Shown here: one piece after another, positions 1 through 8,617 of the stretch
How positions within the stretch are numbered: the stretch's first letter is position 1
Layout: each line of letters begins with the position of its first letter
Notes under the pieces: generated by a model
The model's database searches: none
Told to the model about the DNA's origin: nothing
What the model saw: only the letters and a program-made list of their open reading frames with translations
Made by a program: the position numbers and the translations under genes
Origin: Rubrobacter sp.
GTDB taxonomy: Bacteria > Chloroflexota > Chloroflexia > Thermobaculales > Thermobaculaceae
Assembly (NCBI GenBank): GCA_016781845.1
Contig: JADDPP010000445.1
Location: 1-33,474 of the forward strand
Direction of reading: 5' to 3'
DNA: 33,474 nt

Positions 1-140
1 CCCTGAGCGTACTGCCCATCTAAAGCGGGAATGCTCAAGAACTCAGGCTAGATAGCGGGTGGATCCTGACAAAAGGCGGACACCCAAACACGCCTCATAC
101 ATATGACCACCCTTGCGAGCGCACCGCAGCGACCCTCGCG

Positions 141-146
141 TATACT
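141..146 (+). promoter_or_regulatory. Possible -10 box upstream of the GNAT gene
   Basis: TATACT lies 34 nt before the acetyltransferase start and matches the sigma-70 -10 consensus at five of six positions. No good -35 stands at 16-18 nt; the nearest, TTGCGA at 113-118, is 22 nt away. The call rests on the -10 alone. Confidence 0.3.
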
Positions 147-180
147 GTTTCGGACATTCGTGTAGCTGCTGGGGTGAGCC

Positions 181-1101
181 ATGATGCTATTCTTGCGCCG
201 ATCCGGCGAGGATGACCAGCACGGAATTGAGGCATTAAGTGAGGCCGTGTATCCCGAATATCGCGGGCAGTCTCATGCGTGGCGCCCCGCCGAGCAGTAC
301 GACGGAGAGCGGTTGAGCCGCTACGGGTATGTGGCTACGGATGCCAACACTGAGAGGGTCGTGGGATACGGCGCCGTTCGGACGTCCCGCCTACCCTATG
401 CCAGGCTGGACCTGATGGTCCACCCGACCTGGCGCCGGCACGGAGTCGGGGGTTCCTTGCTAGAACTGCTCCTCGCCGACGCTCGCGCGTTACACGCCAT
501 CACGCTGCAAGCACGCGCCCGTGCCGATAACCTAGACGCGCTAGCCTTCCTCGCCGGGCGTGGCTTCGAGGAGCGGCACCGGATGTACGGGCTGCGGCTG
601 GTGGTGGCCGACGCGGAACTCACCCCCTTCCTGCCGGTGGTGGAGCGCGTGGGCGCGATGGGCATCGTCCTCAGCACCTATGCGCACGAGCGCGAGCACG
701 ACCGCGGTTACTTGCCCAAGCTGCACGCGCTCCAGAACGCCGTCTTGCCCGACTGGTCGGACCCTGATCCCGCCCCCATCGCCTCCATGTCGCTGGAGGA
801 CTTCGCGCGCCGCCTCCAGGAGGCCGACCCGCTCCCCGATGCGCTGTACATCGCCAGGTGCGGCGAGGAGTACGTGGGGTACAGCGGGATGTTCGCCCTC
901 GGGACCGCGGTGCATCCCGCGTATCGCGGTCGTGGCCTGGCTACGGCGCTCAAGGTGAGAACGATTGAGTATGCCAAGCGACTAGGGTACGAGAGCGCGA
1001 TCACCTGCACCGCCAACCCCGCGATGCTGGCGATCAATGAGAAGCTAGGCTACCGGCGCGAACTCACCGAAGTCAGGCTGATCAGGCGCTTGAAGGGCTG
1101 A
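181..1101 (+). CDS. GNAT family N-acetyltransferase with two GNAT domains
   Basis: This 306-residue protein appears to carry two tandem GNAT folds, which transfer an acetyl group from acetyl-CoA to an amine. The first covers roughly residues 5-140 and has the acetyl-CoA loop RRHGVG at 85-90 after a hydrophobic strand. The second ends in HPAYRGRGLATAL near residue 242, followed by the typical NEKLGYRR tail of the fold. Double-GNAT proteins of about 300 residues are common, often with one domain degenerate; here both pyrophosphate loops look intact. The ATG is preceded by GGGGTGAG as ribosome-binding site; a second ATG follows immediately. The substrate cannot be predicted. It looks like a single-gene unit, with 75 nt before the next start. 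Confidence 0.85.
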   Translation: MMLFLRRSGEDDQHGIEALSEAVYPEYRGQSHAWRPAEQYDGERLSRYGYVATDANTERVVGYGAVRTSRLPYARLDLMVHPTWRRHGVGGSLLELLLADARALHAITLQARARADNLDALAFLAGRGFEERHRMYGLRLVVADAELTPFLPVVERVGAMGIVLSTYAHEREHDRGYLPKLHALQNAVLPDWSDPDPAPIASMSLEDFARRLQEADPLPDALYIARCGEEYVGYSGMFALGTAVHPAYRGRGLATALKVRTIEYAKRLGYESAITCTANPAMLAINEKLGYRRELTEVRLIRRLKG

Positions 1102-1176
1102 ACCAGCGCGCTTAAGGGTAAGGCAAGGGAGTGAGGCAACAATGGTATGATCGGGACGGTCGAGAGGAGGGATCCA

Positions 1177-1506
1177 GTGCCACAGACTAACAACGTCGGT
1201 GCTTCGCTAGCCACCATAGCGCTGGTGTGCGCCGTGCTCTCGTTCCCGCTCTGGCTGCTCTCCTTTTCCTGGGTCCCGTTCGCGATGGCGGGGCGTCCGC
1301 TCGGATCCGTCCGGTATATCGTCATAGCCGCCGAGGTGGGCGCCGTGCTCGCGGCACTCCTCGGCGCCGGACTCGGCCTCACCGTCCGACGACGTTCGCC
1401 AGCCGGGACCGCAGGTCGGCGGGCGACGTGGGCGCTGGTGATTGGAGTCGCAGTCATGGTATTCCTCGTGGGGTTCAACGTCCTGGGTCTGATCTTCGGT
1501 TCGTAG
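1177..1506 (+). CDS. Small integral membrane protein of unknown function
   Basis: A 109-residue hydrophobic protein with about three predicted transmembrane segments (roughly residues 10-32, 47-68 and 84-106) and a short basic loop (RRRSPAGTAGRR) between the second and third. I do not recognise the family; it resembles small DUF4190-like membrane proteins in general character only. The GTG start at 1177 is preferred over an in-frame ATG at 1147 because AGGAGGG lies 5 nt upstream of the GTG, while the ATG overlaps a possible -10 box (TATGAT at 1146-1151). It lies beside the decayed transposase on the other strand, which ends 29 nt downstream. Confidence 0.6.
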   Translation: MPQTNNVGASLATIALVCAVLSFPLWLLSFSWVPFAMAGRPLGSVRYIVIAAEVGAVLAALLGAGLGLTVRRRSPAGTAGRRATWALVIGVAVMVFLVGFNVLGLIFGS

Positions 1507-1534
1507 GGTGCGCTGTGATTCGACCAGGGTGGTC

Positions 1535-3834
1535 TCATGCTACATGCCTGTCCCGTGCGTATGGCTCGGATCGGCAGACGCAGTGAGTCGCGAACGATAG
1601 CAACCGTCCGTCAAGCAGTCGGAGCGGCTCTCGAGCGATTCGACCGCAGATCCCTGTCAGGTCGCGATTCAGCCCCCGGTCGTTAAACGCCCGCAACTCA
1701 ACCGCGACCTTATCCACCTCCCGTACCACTCGGCCCGATAGCCGCAAGAAGGGTACAATCCGCTGCCAGGTGGCATGTGAGTACTCGGCAGGGAAGTAGT
1801 TGTCGCGGACCCACATCCCGAGATTAGCCAGAGCCAGCTTCAGTGCCGTCATGATCTGGTCTTTCGCATCGTCCAGCTCGTACATCCGCCTCTCGTCCGC
1901 CTTCAAGGCCTCCAGCTCACGCAGGATTTCCTGCTGGTCCCGGCAGTAGCTCTGCGACTTGGCGTACTCCCGGTTGCAGATACCTAAAGCCCGGTAATAC
2001 CCTCGCCAGTGGTCCTCCATCTCCGCCTCCACCGCGACCACGAGCTCCCGTTTCCGGGGCCGATACTCCCGCTCGGACGCTCCCTTCGCCTCCAGGTCGG
2101 CCAACTCTCGGTTGAGCTCGGAGTAAGCCTCGCGGCTACGCGCCTTGGCTCGCTTCCATCGCCGGTCGGAGGTCTTCTGCGCCCTCAGCGACGCCAGTCT
2201 CGCCTGCTCACCCCACCGCTTGGCGTTCCCTAGCCTCTTCTCCAGGGTGGCACGCTTCTTCTCCACCTCCGAGTTCCTCACCGGTGCCTTCGAATATCCG
2301 TGATTGGTGTCCAGGCCTAGGGGGAGCAACCAGTCGCGGATGACGTTCTCCTGCGTCGGCCAGCGGCGCGTATATGCCCTGGCCAGTTCCACCGGATCAA
2401 TCCCGGTAGCGGTCGTGACGATCGGGACGAGTGCGGGCTCGGTGGCTACTGGCGGCGCCGGTGTGGCGGCCCACTCGGCGTCGAACCATGAGGGGTTATC
2501 CGGGTAGGGTGCGGGCTGGTAATCCTCCTCACTACCCTCTGGCGCATGCGGAACCATCCGTCGCAGGTCGCGCACGAGCGCCACGCACAACCCCAACCGC
2601 TCGCCGGGGTGATCCGGGAGGGACAGGCTGCAATGAGCCCTTGCCACCTCGCGCGCGGGTTGCCCTGCAGGTTCCAGGAGAGCGGCACGAACTCGCCGAG
2701 GTCGGTGAAGGACTCTATACCCTTATACTGGCTGGCCTGCAGCACGGTGACGACGCATCGCCCAGCCTCAGTCTGATCCGCTAGGAACTCCGCCGCCATC
2801 CCCTCCCGGTCGACAATCAGTCGGCGGAGTGAGCGCCGCCCTGCCGCCCGCTTGTACCACTCGACCATGTGAGGTAAACCCGCTGTGAGGTGCGTGTCGC
2901 CGCGGTGGGTGGTGGCAAGCAGCGGATGTCCCCACTCATCGTGCAGCAGCATCAGCGCCCGGCACCCCAGCGCCTTGCCGTACCTCGATACCAGCCCTCT
3001 CGGGATGAGCTTGCCCGAATGTACCGCCTTGCGATGGCCATCGAGGCGGGAGGCGGCTCCTCAGCCGGTCGCAGCCCCGTTCGCCGCAGCCTCGCTGTCC
3101 ACCCGGCGAGCGCATCGGTCAACGTCTCGGCCCCGCCAGCCCCCGCGACCGCGGACAGGAATCGCTCAGTGTGTCGGTAGCTGTAGGCTCGCATCCTACC
3201 GGTGAGCAACGTGAGCGCTTCGCCGGTGTAGCCGCGAAGATCGTGCGTCCGTTTGAGCCCGACAGCAGGCAGGAACAGTAGTGTCAGGAGCAGGGATTGG
3301 CGGCTGGAGGCATCCTTGTGGTGCCGCCGGGAGTTGTCGGCCGGGATGTCCTCGAGCAACGCGGACTCGAGCGCATCGATCAGCCCGGTCTCGCGGGCCG
3401 CGGCGAGGAGAAGCAGCGATCCCGCCGCCTCGCGCCACTCAGGCTCAGCGGGTGGCTGCTGGTTTTCCCCCCCGAACCCGGGAGGTGTTGCCCACCCCCA
3501 GCTCGGCCCTCACTCGGTTGAGGTGGGTGATGCTCACGGTGACGCCGAATCGATCCGATAGCTCCGCGCGCAGCACCCTGGCCGGGACACGGGGCATCCC
3601 GCGGCAGCGCTCGACCAGCCATTCGCGTACCGTGCCGGTCAGCTTGTACGGGTGGCCGTGCCTCCTCTCCCCGAGGGCCGCCTCGCCCTCAGTGCGCAGT
3701 ACCCGTAGCAGCCGGTAAGCCGCCGTCTGGCTCGTCTACAGGCCGGCGGCACCGGCGGCCTCGTCCCACCTCTTGCCCTCCAGCATACCAGCCACCAGGC
3801 GCGCCTTTCGTCGCCGGCGTTCCTCGTTGTCCAT
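1535..3834 (-). pseudogene. Decayed DDE-type transposase (stop plus several frameshifts)
   Basis: Read on the minus strand from ATG 3834, a helix-turn-helix-like N-terminus meets an in-frame TAG at 3736-3738. The same frame continues until about 3470, where a run of seven C marks a frameshift. It resumes through residues such as LLLTLLFLPAVGLKRTHDLRGY, shifts again near 3045 into DGHRKAVHSGKLIPRG and LIVDREGMAAEFLAD, and again near 2640. The final stretch holds ARAYTRRWPTQENVIRDW, a typical transposase segment (Y/RW-x2-E-x2-I), then a long charged coiled coil and a C-terminal basic domain. No frame is intact, so the element cannot make its own transposase. I could not define convincing terminal inverted repeats or assign an IS family. 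Confidence 0.8.
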
Positions 3835-3953
3835 ACGCTACCCCCGGTACCATCGGTGCGACGGAAGAATTGGGGGGAGTGTAACAGGCCAGCTTCTGCC
3901 GGTCTAGATGTTCAGAGATGAGAGTGGGCCGAGATCCTGTCATAACTGCGCCT

Positions 3954-4751
3954 TTACACATCCATAATTATATCCCGAACGAGCCATGAGAGCAGCGAGA
4001 GCTGCACCAGAGCCAGCGATAGAGCCACAGCGCCCGGCCACAACAGGTCCCTCACACGCTCCACCCGGTTGTCGCGCCTGAGAGCCAGAAGCAGGAACAA
4101 CAGGTTCACACCCCCGAACAGAGCGAGCGTCGCCCCGGTGGTAAGCAGCGCGACCGGCAGGGCAAGCGCGTCTATCCCCAGTACCACCGCGAGCCAGAGC
4201 AGCGCCGCGAGCAGCACCACACCCAGGAGCGCCCGGTAGCTCGGCAGTGCCGGCCGCGCGTCGGCATCGCGCCACAGCAACCCGTTCAGCACCGGCAGGA
4301 AATAAGGGCCTACGGCAACGCCCGCGAGCAAGCCCGTGCCCAGCCGCAGTGGTATCGTCGGCTCGTACGGAGTTGGGTAACCTATCTCCGCCACCAGCGA
4401 GTTGACGCCGTCGGCCACCATCACACCGAACAGTAGGGCGAGGGCGAGGCCCAGCCGCAGAGGGGGGAAACCCTGTGCCCTTCCACGGCCGCTCGCCCAG
4501 GCCCACAGAAACAACAGCAGCGCTCCTGTGTAGATCCCTGTGTTACGGGCGCACATGACGCTCTGCGCGCCCGCGAGGAAGAATGAATGGCTCGCGTCCT
4601 CGTGGTAGTCCACGCCGGAGTGAAACAGCCGGAGTGCGGCGATGACCGCCTGCGTGTTGGGCACGAGCGCCAACGCTGCCACGCCCAGGAGAAGCGCCGC
4701 GAGCAGCCACTCCAGGGGCAGCACCCCTGTATGCCTGCGCGATGCTTCCAT
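3954..4751 (-). CDS. DUF2085 family membrane protein
   Basis: A 265-residue polytopic membrane protein with about seven hydrophobic segments. The stretch AGAQSVMCARNTGIYTGALL (residues about 60-80) matches the DUF2085 signature, in which a Cys-Ala-Arg-x-x-Gly-Ile-Tyr sequence opens a membrane helix. The following ADGVNS motif also fits the family. No function is established for DUF2085. ATG 4751 is chosen because GGGAG lies about 11 nt upstream; a TTG at 4772 would add seven residues and has a poorer site. It is the third gene of the minus-strand unit after polyprenyl synthetase and mobA, with a 39-nt gap. The transposase pseudogene begins 119 nt beyond its stop. Confidence 0.75.
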   Translation of the reverse strand: MEASRRHTGVLPLEWLLAALLLGVAALALVPNTQAVIAALRLFHSGVDYHEDASHSFFLAGAQSVMCARNTGIYTGALLLFLWAWASGRGRAQGFPPLRLGLALALLFGVMVADGVNSLVAEIGYPTPYEPTIPLRLGTGLLAGVAVGPYFLPVLNGLLWRDADARPALPSYRALLGVVLLAALLWLAVVLGIDALALPVALLTTGATLALFGGVNLLFLLLALRRDNRVERVRDLLWPGAVALSLALVQLSLLSWLVRDIIMDV

Positions 4752-4790
4752 CAGGCCGCGGACTCCCTGCAACTCGACCGCGCTGGCTTG

Positions 4791-5393
4791 CTACGCCTCA
4801 CTCAGCATCTCCCTCGCCCGCCCCCACTCCTCGGGAGTGTTCATGTTGTAAAAGGAGCGCAGTTGCGGGTCATATCGCTCTATCGTGTCTCGCTCGACAC
4901 GGCGCACGTTCGCCTTATCGAACCACCCTATAATCTTGTAACGCCCCGCGCGAAGCCTTTCTTCCATCCACGGCAGGCACGCACGCGAGTAGATAGCGTG
5001 CATCGGCTCGGGCTCGTCCAGCACAGGGATGAGCACGTCGTAGTCTCGGGGCTGCGATGCCATGTACTCCAGCAGAGGGACATTCAGGAACGGCATATCG
5101 CACGCAACCACCAGCGCGTGCTGCTTGGACGCGGCGCGCAGGCCGGAGTAGATGCCGCCGAGTGAACCAGCGCCGGGAAAGACATCCGGTACCTGCGACA
5201 GGCCGAGAAAGGCGTACGGTTCAGCGTCGGAGCCAACGAGCAGCACCTCGTCCACGACGTGGCGCAGTCGCTCCACCGCCAGGCTCACCACGGTCGGGCC
5301 GCCAGAGGAAAGGCTGAGGAGCGCCTTGTTCTGCCCCATCCGGCTGGAGCGCCCGCCAGTAAGCACGAGGCCGGTGAGCGGTTCGCTCCTCAC
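4791..5393 (-). CDS. mobA: Molybdenum cofactor guanylyltransferase MobA
   Basis: A 200-residue cytoplasmic nucleotidyltransferase expected to join GMP from GTP to molybdopterin-Mo, giving the bis-MGD precursor used by DMSO-reductase-family enzymes. The N-terminal nucleotide loop LTGGRSSRMGQNK (residues 11-23) is the MobA/GlmU signature, and ACDMPFL near residue 98 carries the metal-binding Asp. The C-terminal NMNTPEEW is also typical of MobA. Length matches the family (about 190-210). The GTG start overlaps the stop of the polyprenyl synthetase gene by four bases (GTGA), indicating translational coupling. No other Mo-cofactor gene is in the window. A related 2-phospholactate-type or generic NTP transferase is possible but less likely. 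Confidence 0.85.
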   Translation of the reverse strand: MRSEPLTGLVLTGGRSSRMGQNKALLSLSSGGPTVVSLAVERLRHVVDEVLLVGSDAEPYAFLGLSQVPDVFPGAGSLGGIYSGLRAASKQHALVVACDMPFLNVPLLEYMASQPRDYDVLIPVLDEPEPMHAIYSRACLPWMEERLRAGRYKIIGWFDKANVRRVERDTIERYDPQLRSFYNMNTPEEWGRAREMLSEA

Positions 5394-6427
5394 GAGAGCA
5401 GCGCCTCTGCGAACTCGCGCAGTTGCGCTTCAGCCGGGCCGGAGGCGTCGGAAGCTGAGAGCGCGTCAAGAGCGGCCCCCATGCACTGCCTGACTCGCGC
5501 CCTGCCCTCCTCACGCAGCCCCAGCTCGGTCATCAGCTCCCGAACCCAGAGGGCGTCCTCATCGCATACCGAGGTCCCTGCATATATCTCACGCAGGCGG
5601 GCGGCGGCGTCCCCGGTGGCCGACTCGAAGGCGCGCACCGCGGGGTAACTCTTCTTGCGGCTGTAGATGTCCTCCATGGGCCTCTTGCCTGTGCTCGACG
5701 CCTCGTGCCAGACGCTGGCGAGGTCGTCATGTATCTGATAGCCCGCGCCGATGTGCTCCCCGAACCTGCGGTACTGCTCGAGCACGCTCTGGTCCGCCCC
5801 TCCGACAAGCGCACCCAGGTAACACGCGAAGCCCATCAACGCCCCGGTCTTGCGCTCTATCATCGCCTGGTACTCGGCGTATGAGACAGACTCTCGCCGC
5901 TCGTACGAGATGTCCAGGTGCTGCCCCTCGCAGAGCCGCCGTGCGCACAGGTCGAACTGCTCTAGCGCTTGCAGCACGAGCGCGTGCTCCACCCCCCGGC
6001 GCGCGAGTGAGGCGAGCACGACATGGGAGGTGGCGTATATCGCGTCGCCCGCGTTCAGGGCGAGCGGCATCCCTATCAGTCTCCACATGGCGGGGCGATG
6101 GTGGCGCTGCAGGCTTCCGTCCTGTATGTCGTCATGCACGAGCGTGAAGCTGTGCAGCAACTCCGTCGCGGCTGCGGCAGGCACGGCGATTGACGAATCT
6201 CCGCCGGCCGCGGCACACGAGAGCAGGCAGAGACGCGGACGAAACAGCTTCCCACCGCCGATATCCGCAGGCCTCAGCTGCTCGTCCGCCCAGCCGACCG
6301 CGTACTGCATAGCGGCGTAGAACTCGGCGGGCTCGCCGTCCTCCGGCGAGAGCGCGCACCGCATCTCCTCCCGCACCAGCCGCAGCAACGCACCGATGTC
6401 TACCGCAGCACGCATCTCCGTCTTCAC
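5390..6427 (-). CDS. Polyprenyl (geranylgeranyl-type) diphosphate synthase
   Basis: A 345-residue all-alpha prenyltransferase that condenses isopentenyl diphosphate with an allylic diphosphate. GKLFRP (60-65) is the isopentenyl-diphosphate site. The first Asp-rich motif, DDIQD at 99-103, is complete. The second reads HDDLASVW at about 233-240, so the third Asp of the usual DDxxD is Ser, followed by the TGK and RKKS segments of this subgroup. The GTG at 6427 is chosen because AGAGGGGG lies ten nt upstream; an ATG four codons further in is an alternative, and longer in-frame starts extend into non-conserved sequence. It opens the unit that continues with mobA. IspE, encoded 2.2 kb away, supplies precursors through the MEP pathway. 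Chain length cannot be told from the sequence by eye. Confidence 0.85.
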   Translation of the reverse strand: MKTEMRAAVDIGALLRLVREEMRCALSPEDGEPAEFYAAMQYAVGWADEQLRPADIGGGKLFRPRLCLLSCAAAGGDSSIAVPAAAATELLHSFTLVHDDIQDGSLQRHHRPAMWRLIGMPLALNAGDAIYATSHVVLASLARRGVEHALVLQALEQFDLCARRLCEGQHLDISYERRESVSYAEYQAMIERKTGALMGFACYLGALVGGADQSVLEQYRRFGEHIGAGYQIHDDLASVWHEASSTGKRPMEDIYSRKKSYPAVRAFESATGDAAARLREIYAGTSVCDEDALWVRELMTELGLREEGRARVRQCMGAALDALSASDASGPAEAQLREFAEALLS

Positions 6428-6654
6428 CAGGTCGTTACCCCCTCTGTACTCTCTGTCTGATGATAACAGACGCACGAGACCCCAGTGCACGACCTGCCGT
6501 GCCGGGGTAACTTCCGCATCTGCCGCGGCGCAGGCAGACACTACCCGTCCAGGCGGCATTCCGGGCAAGACACATGCGTATATACTCGGAACAACACGGC
6601 AGCCACAAGACTCTCTGGAGATACGAGACGCGAGCACAAGCGGGAGGAGCTACC
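6428..6654. promoter_or_regulatory. Divergent intergenic region with a candidate plus-strand promoter
   Basis: This 227-nt gap separates the minus-strand prenyl synthase from the plus-strand oxidoreductase, so it should hold two promoters. On the plus strand TATACT at 6581-6586 lies 16 nt after a poor -35-like TTCCGG (6559-6564). On the minus strand TATCAT near 6460-6467 falls inside a small inverted repeat with arms GTCTG and CAGAC. Neither -35 is convincing. Confidence 0.35.
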
Positions 6655-7728
6655 TTGCAGACGAACAAATTAGCCCTGGGCATTATTGGCTGCGGCAATA
6701 TCGCCGGGCAGTACGCGCGCGACCTGACAACGTACCCCGAGCTGGAGCTCGTCGGCGTGGCCGATATGGACACCCCTCGAGCGGAGGCCCTCGCATCCAG
6801 CAGCGGCGCGCGCGCGTACCCGTCCCCACAGGCACTGATGGAAGACCCGGCGATAGACGTGGTGGTGAACCTGACGACGCACCTCGCGCACAAGGAAGTC
6901 GTTACGCAGGCTCTGAACGCGGGCAAACACGTCTACAGCGAGAAGCCGCTCGCCCTCTCCTACGAGGATGCGAAGGGGCTGGTGGAGCTTGCGGAGCAGC
7001 GGAACCTGCGCCTCGGTTGCTCGCCGTGTACGTGGATGGGCGAGGCGCAGCAGACGGCGTGGAAGCTGCTGCGTGAGGGGAGAATCGGCAAGGTGCGAGT
7101 CGTGTATGGGGAGATGAACTGGGGCCGCATCGAGTCGTGGCACCCTGCTCCGGCAGCGTTCTACGATGTCGGGCCGTTGTGGGACATCGGGGTGTACCCG
7201 CTGACGTTCGTGACTACGGTGCTGGGTCCCGCACGGCGGGTGATGGCAACAGGGAAGGTGCTGTATCCCGACCGGGTCACTAAGGAGGGCGTGCCGTTCC
7301 ACGTGACCACTCCGGACTTCGTTACCGGGACGGTAGAGCTAGAGGACGGAACGCTCGTAAGGATAACGGTGGACTTCTACGTCAGCCAGAAGGGCAAGCA
7401 GAACGGCGTCGAGCTACACGGCGACCTCGGCTCGGTGTACCTCGGCAGCCCGCAGCACTACAACACGGTGGTAGAGCACGCGGAGTTCAACCAGCCGTAC
7501 CAGCCCGTACCGTACGTCCGGGAGCCGTACAACGGCACGGAGTGGGGTTGCGGCGTGCGTGACATGGCGAATGCGATCCGCGAGGACCGCCCCCACCGCG
7601 CGACGGGTGCACAGGCTGCCCATGTGGTGGAGATCCTGGAGGCTATGGCGCGTTCCATGCAGGAGGGCCGCCCGATGGATGTCCATTCGAGCTTCGCCCC
7701 GCCAACCCCCATGGAATGGGGAGTGTAG
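6655..7728 (+). CDS. Gfo/Idh/MocA family oxidoreductase
   Basis: A 357-residue NAD(P)-dependent oxidoreductase. The Rossmann motif GIIGCGNIAGQY (residues 9-20) opens the protein and the catalytic-region EKPLAL lies at 96-101. The C-terminal half is the alpha/beta sheet domain that contacts the substrate, usually a sugar or inositol derivative; WDIGVYPL matches the usual conserved segment with Asp before the His/Tyr-like position. Length is normal for the family. The TTG at 6655 is chosen because GGGAGGAG ends six nt before it; the in-frame ATG at 6574 would lie upstream of the candidate -10 at 6581 and add unrelated residues. The gene stands alone on its strand before rsmA, so its substrate is unknown. 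Confidence 0.85.
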   Translation: MQTNKLALGIIGCGNIAGQYARDLTTYPELELVGVADMDTPRAEALASSSGARAYPSPQALMEDPAIDVVVNLTTHLAHKEVVTQALNAGKHVYSEKPLALSYEDAKGLVELAEQRNLRLGCSPCTWMGEAQQTAWKLLREGRIGKVRVVYGEMNWGRIESWHPAPAAFYDVGPLWDIGVYPLTFVTTVLGPARRVMATGKVLYPDRVTKEGVPFHVTTPDFVTGTVELEDGTLVRITVDFYVSQKGKQNGVELHGDLGSVYLGSPQHYNTVVEHAEFNQPYQPVPYVREPYNGTEWGCGVRDMANAIREDRPHRATGAQAAHVVEILEAMARSMQEGRPMDVHSSFAPPTPMEWGV

Positions 7729-7735
7729 CCCAGAG

Positions 7736-7744
7736 TGATATAAT
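7736..7744 (+). promoter_or_regulatory. Extended -10 promoter placing the rsmA start at +1
   Basis: TGATATAAT is a perfect extended -10 (TG, one base, TATAAT). Only six bases separate it from the GTG of rsmA at 7751, so transcription should begin at or within a base or two of the start codon. No -35 match is seen at the right distance, which is common for extended -10 promoters. There is no Shine-Dalgarno between the box and the GTG. Confidence 0.6.
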
Positions 7745-7750
7745 TCCCGC

Positions 7751-8617
7751 GTGGCCGAACAGCTCCCCCCAGATTCGTATCTGGACCCGCGCCCGCTCCT
7801 GCGAAAGTACAACCTGCGCGCCAGGCACAAGCTCGGGCAGAACTTCCTCGTAAGTCCTGGCGCCCTGCACGCCATAGTGGAGGCTGCTGAGCTGCAGCCC
7901 GACGACACCGTCCTTGAGGTCGGGCCTGGCGTCGGCACTCTGACTGCGGAGCTGGCTAGATATGCTGGCTGCGTGGTGGCTGTGGAGTTGGATGACACGC
8001 TCGTGGGAGTGCTGCGCGCGGAGCTGGGGCACGTGCCGAACCTTCACGTACTGCAGGGCGACATCCTGAAGTTGCAGCACGCCGAGGTCGTGCGCGAGCG
8101 GTGCGGCGCTCCTCCGTACAAGGTGGTCGCCAACCTGCCGTACTACATCACGTCACAGGTATTGCGGAAGCTGTTGGAGGAGGAGCCACGGCCCGAGCTC
8201 GTCGTTGTGATGGTACAGAAGGAGGTCGCGGAGAGGGCCGTCGCGGGCCCCGGAGAGATGAGCCTGCTCGCTCTCTCCGTGCAGATGTACGCCGAGCCCC
8301 GGATCGTAGAGCGGGTGCCCGCGGGGGCCTTCGTGCCCCGGCCCGATGTGGACTCGGCAGTACTCCGGCTGCGGACGCGGCCCGAACCTCTCTTTCCTGA
8401 CCTGCCCCTGGCACGATTCTTCGAGGTTGCCGCCGCTGGCTTCGGGCAGAAGCGCAAGACGCTCCTCAACTCCCTCTCCTCCAATCTGGAGATGGAGAAG
8501 GCAATAGTCGCGGACGCACTCCGCCAGGCGAACATTGAGCCGTCGGCGCGGGCGCAGGAGCTGAGACTGGAGGACTGGGCAAGGCTATGTACCACGCTCC
8601 CGGCGCCTACCACATAA
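7751..8617 (+). CDS. rsmA: 16S rRNA dimethyladenosine transferase RsmA (KsgA)
   Basis: A 288-residue SAM-dependent enzyme that dimethylates two adjacent adenosines in the 3' terminal helix of 16S rRNA during small-subunit maturation. The diagnostic N-terminus HKLGQNFLV (about residues 27-35) is followed by the SAM-binding loop EVGPGVGTLT (57-66) and the catalytic NLPYYI (about 127-132). The C-terminal domain includes the typical RRKT-like segment GQKRKTLLNSL. Length is normal. The GTG start has no ribosome-binding site and sits at the predicted transcription start, so the message is probably leaderless. Its last 31 nt overlap the start of ispE, a pairing found in many bacteria. Confidence 0.95.
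   Translation: MAEQLPPDSYLDPRPLLRKYNLRARHKLGQNFLVSPGALHAIVEAAELQPDDTVLEVGPGVGTLTAELARYAGCVVAVELDDTLVGVLRAELGHVPNLHVLQGDILKLQHAEVVRERCGAPPYKVVANLPYYITSQVLRKLLEEEPRPELVVVMVQKEVAERAVAGPGEMSLLALSVQMYAEPRIVERVPAGAFVPRPDVDSAVLRLRTRPEPLFPDLPLARFFEVAAAGFGQKRKTLLNSLSSNLEMEKAIVADALRQANIEPSARAQELRLEDWARLCTTLPAPTT

Noticed and set aside
1500-3953. Terminal inverted repeats of the decayed transposable element
   Set aside because: Sequences around 1508-1540 and 3919-3953 share scattered matches (GG-GC, TGA, CTCAT) but no continuous repeat that I would defend.
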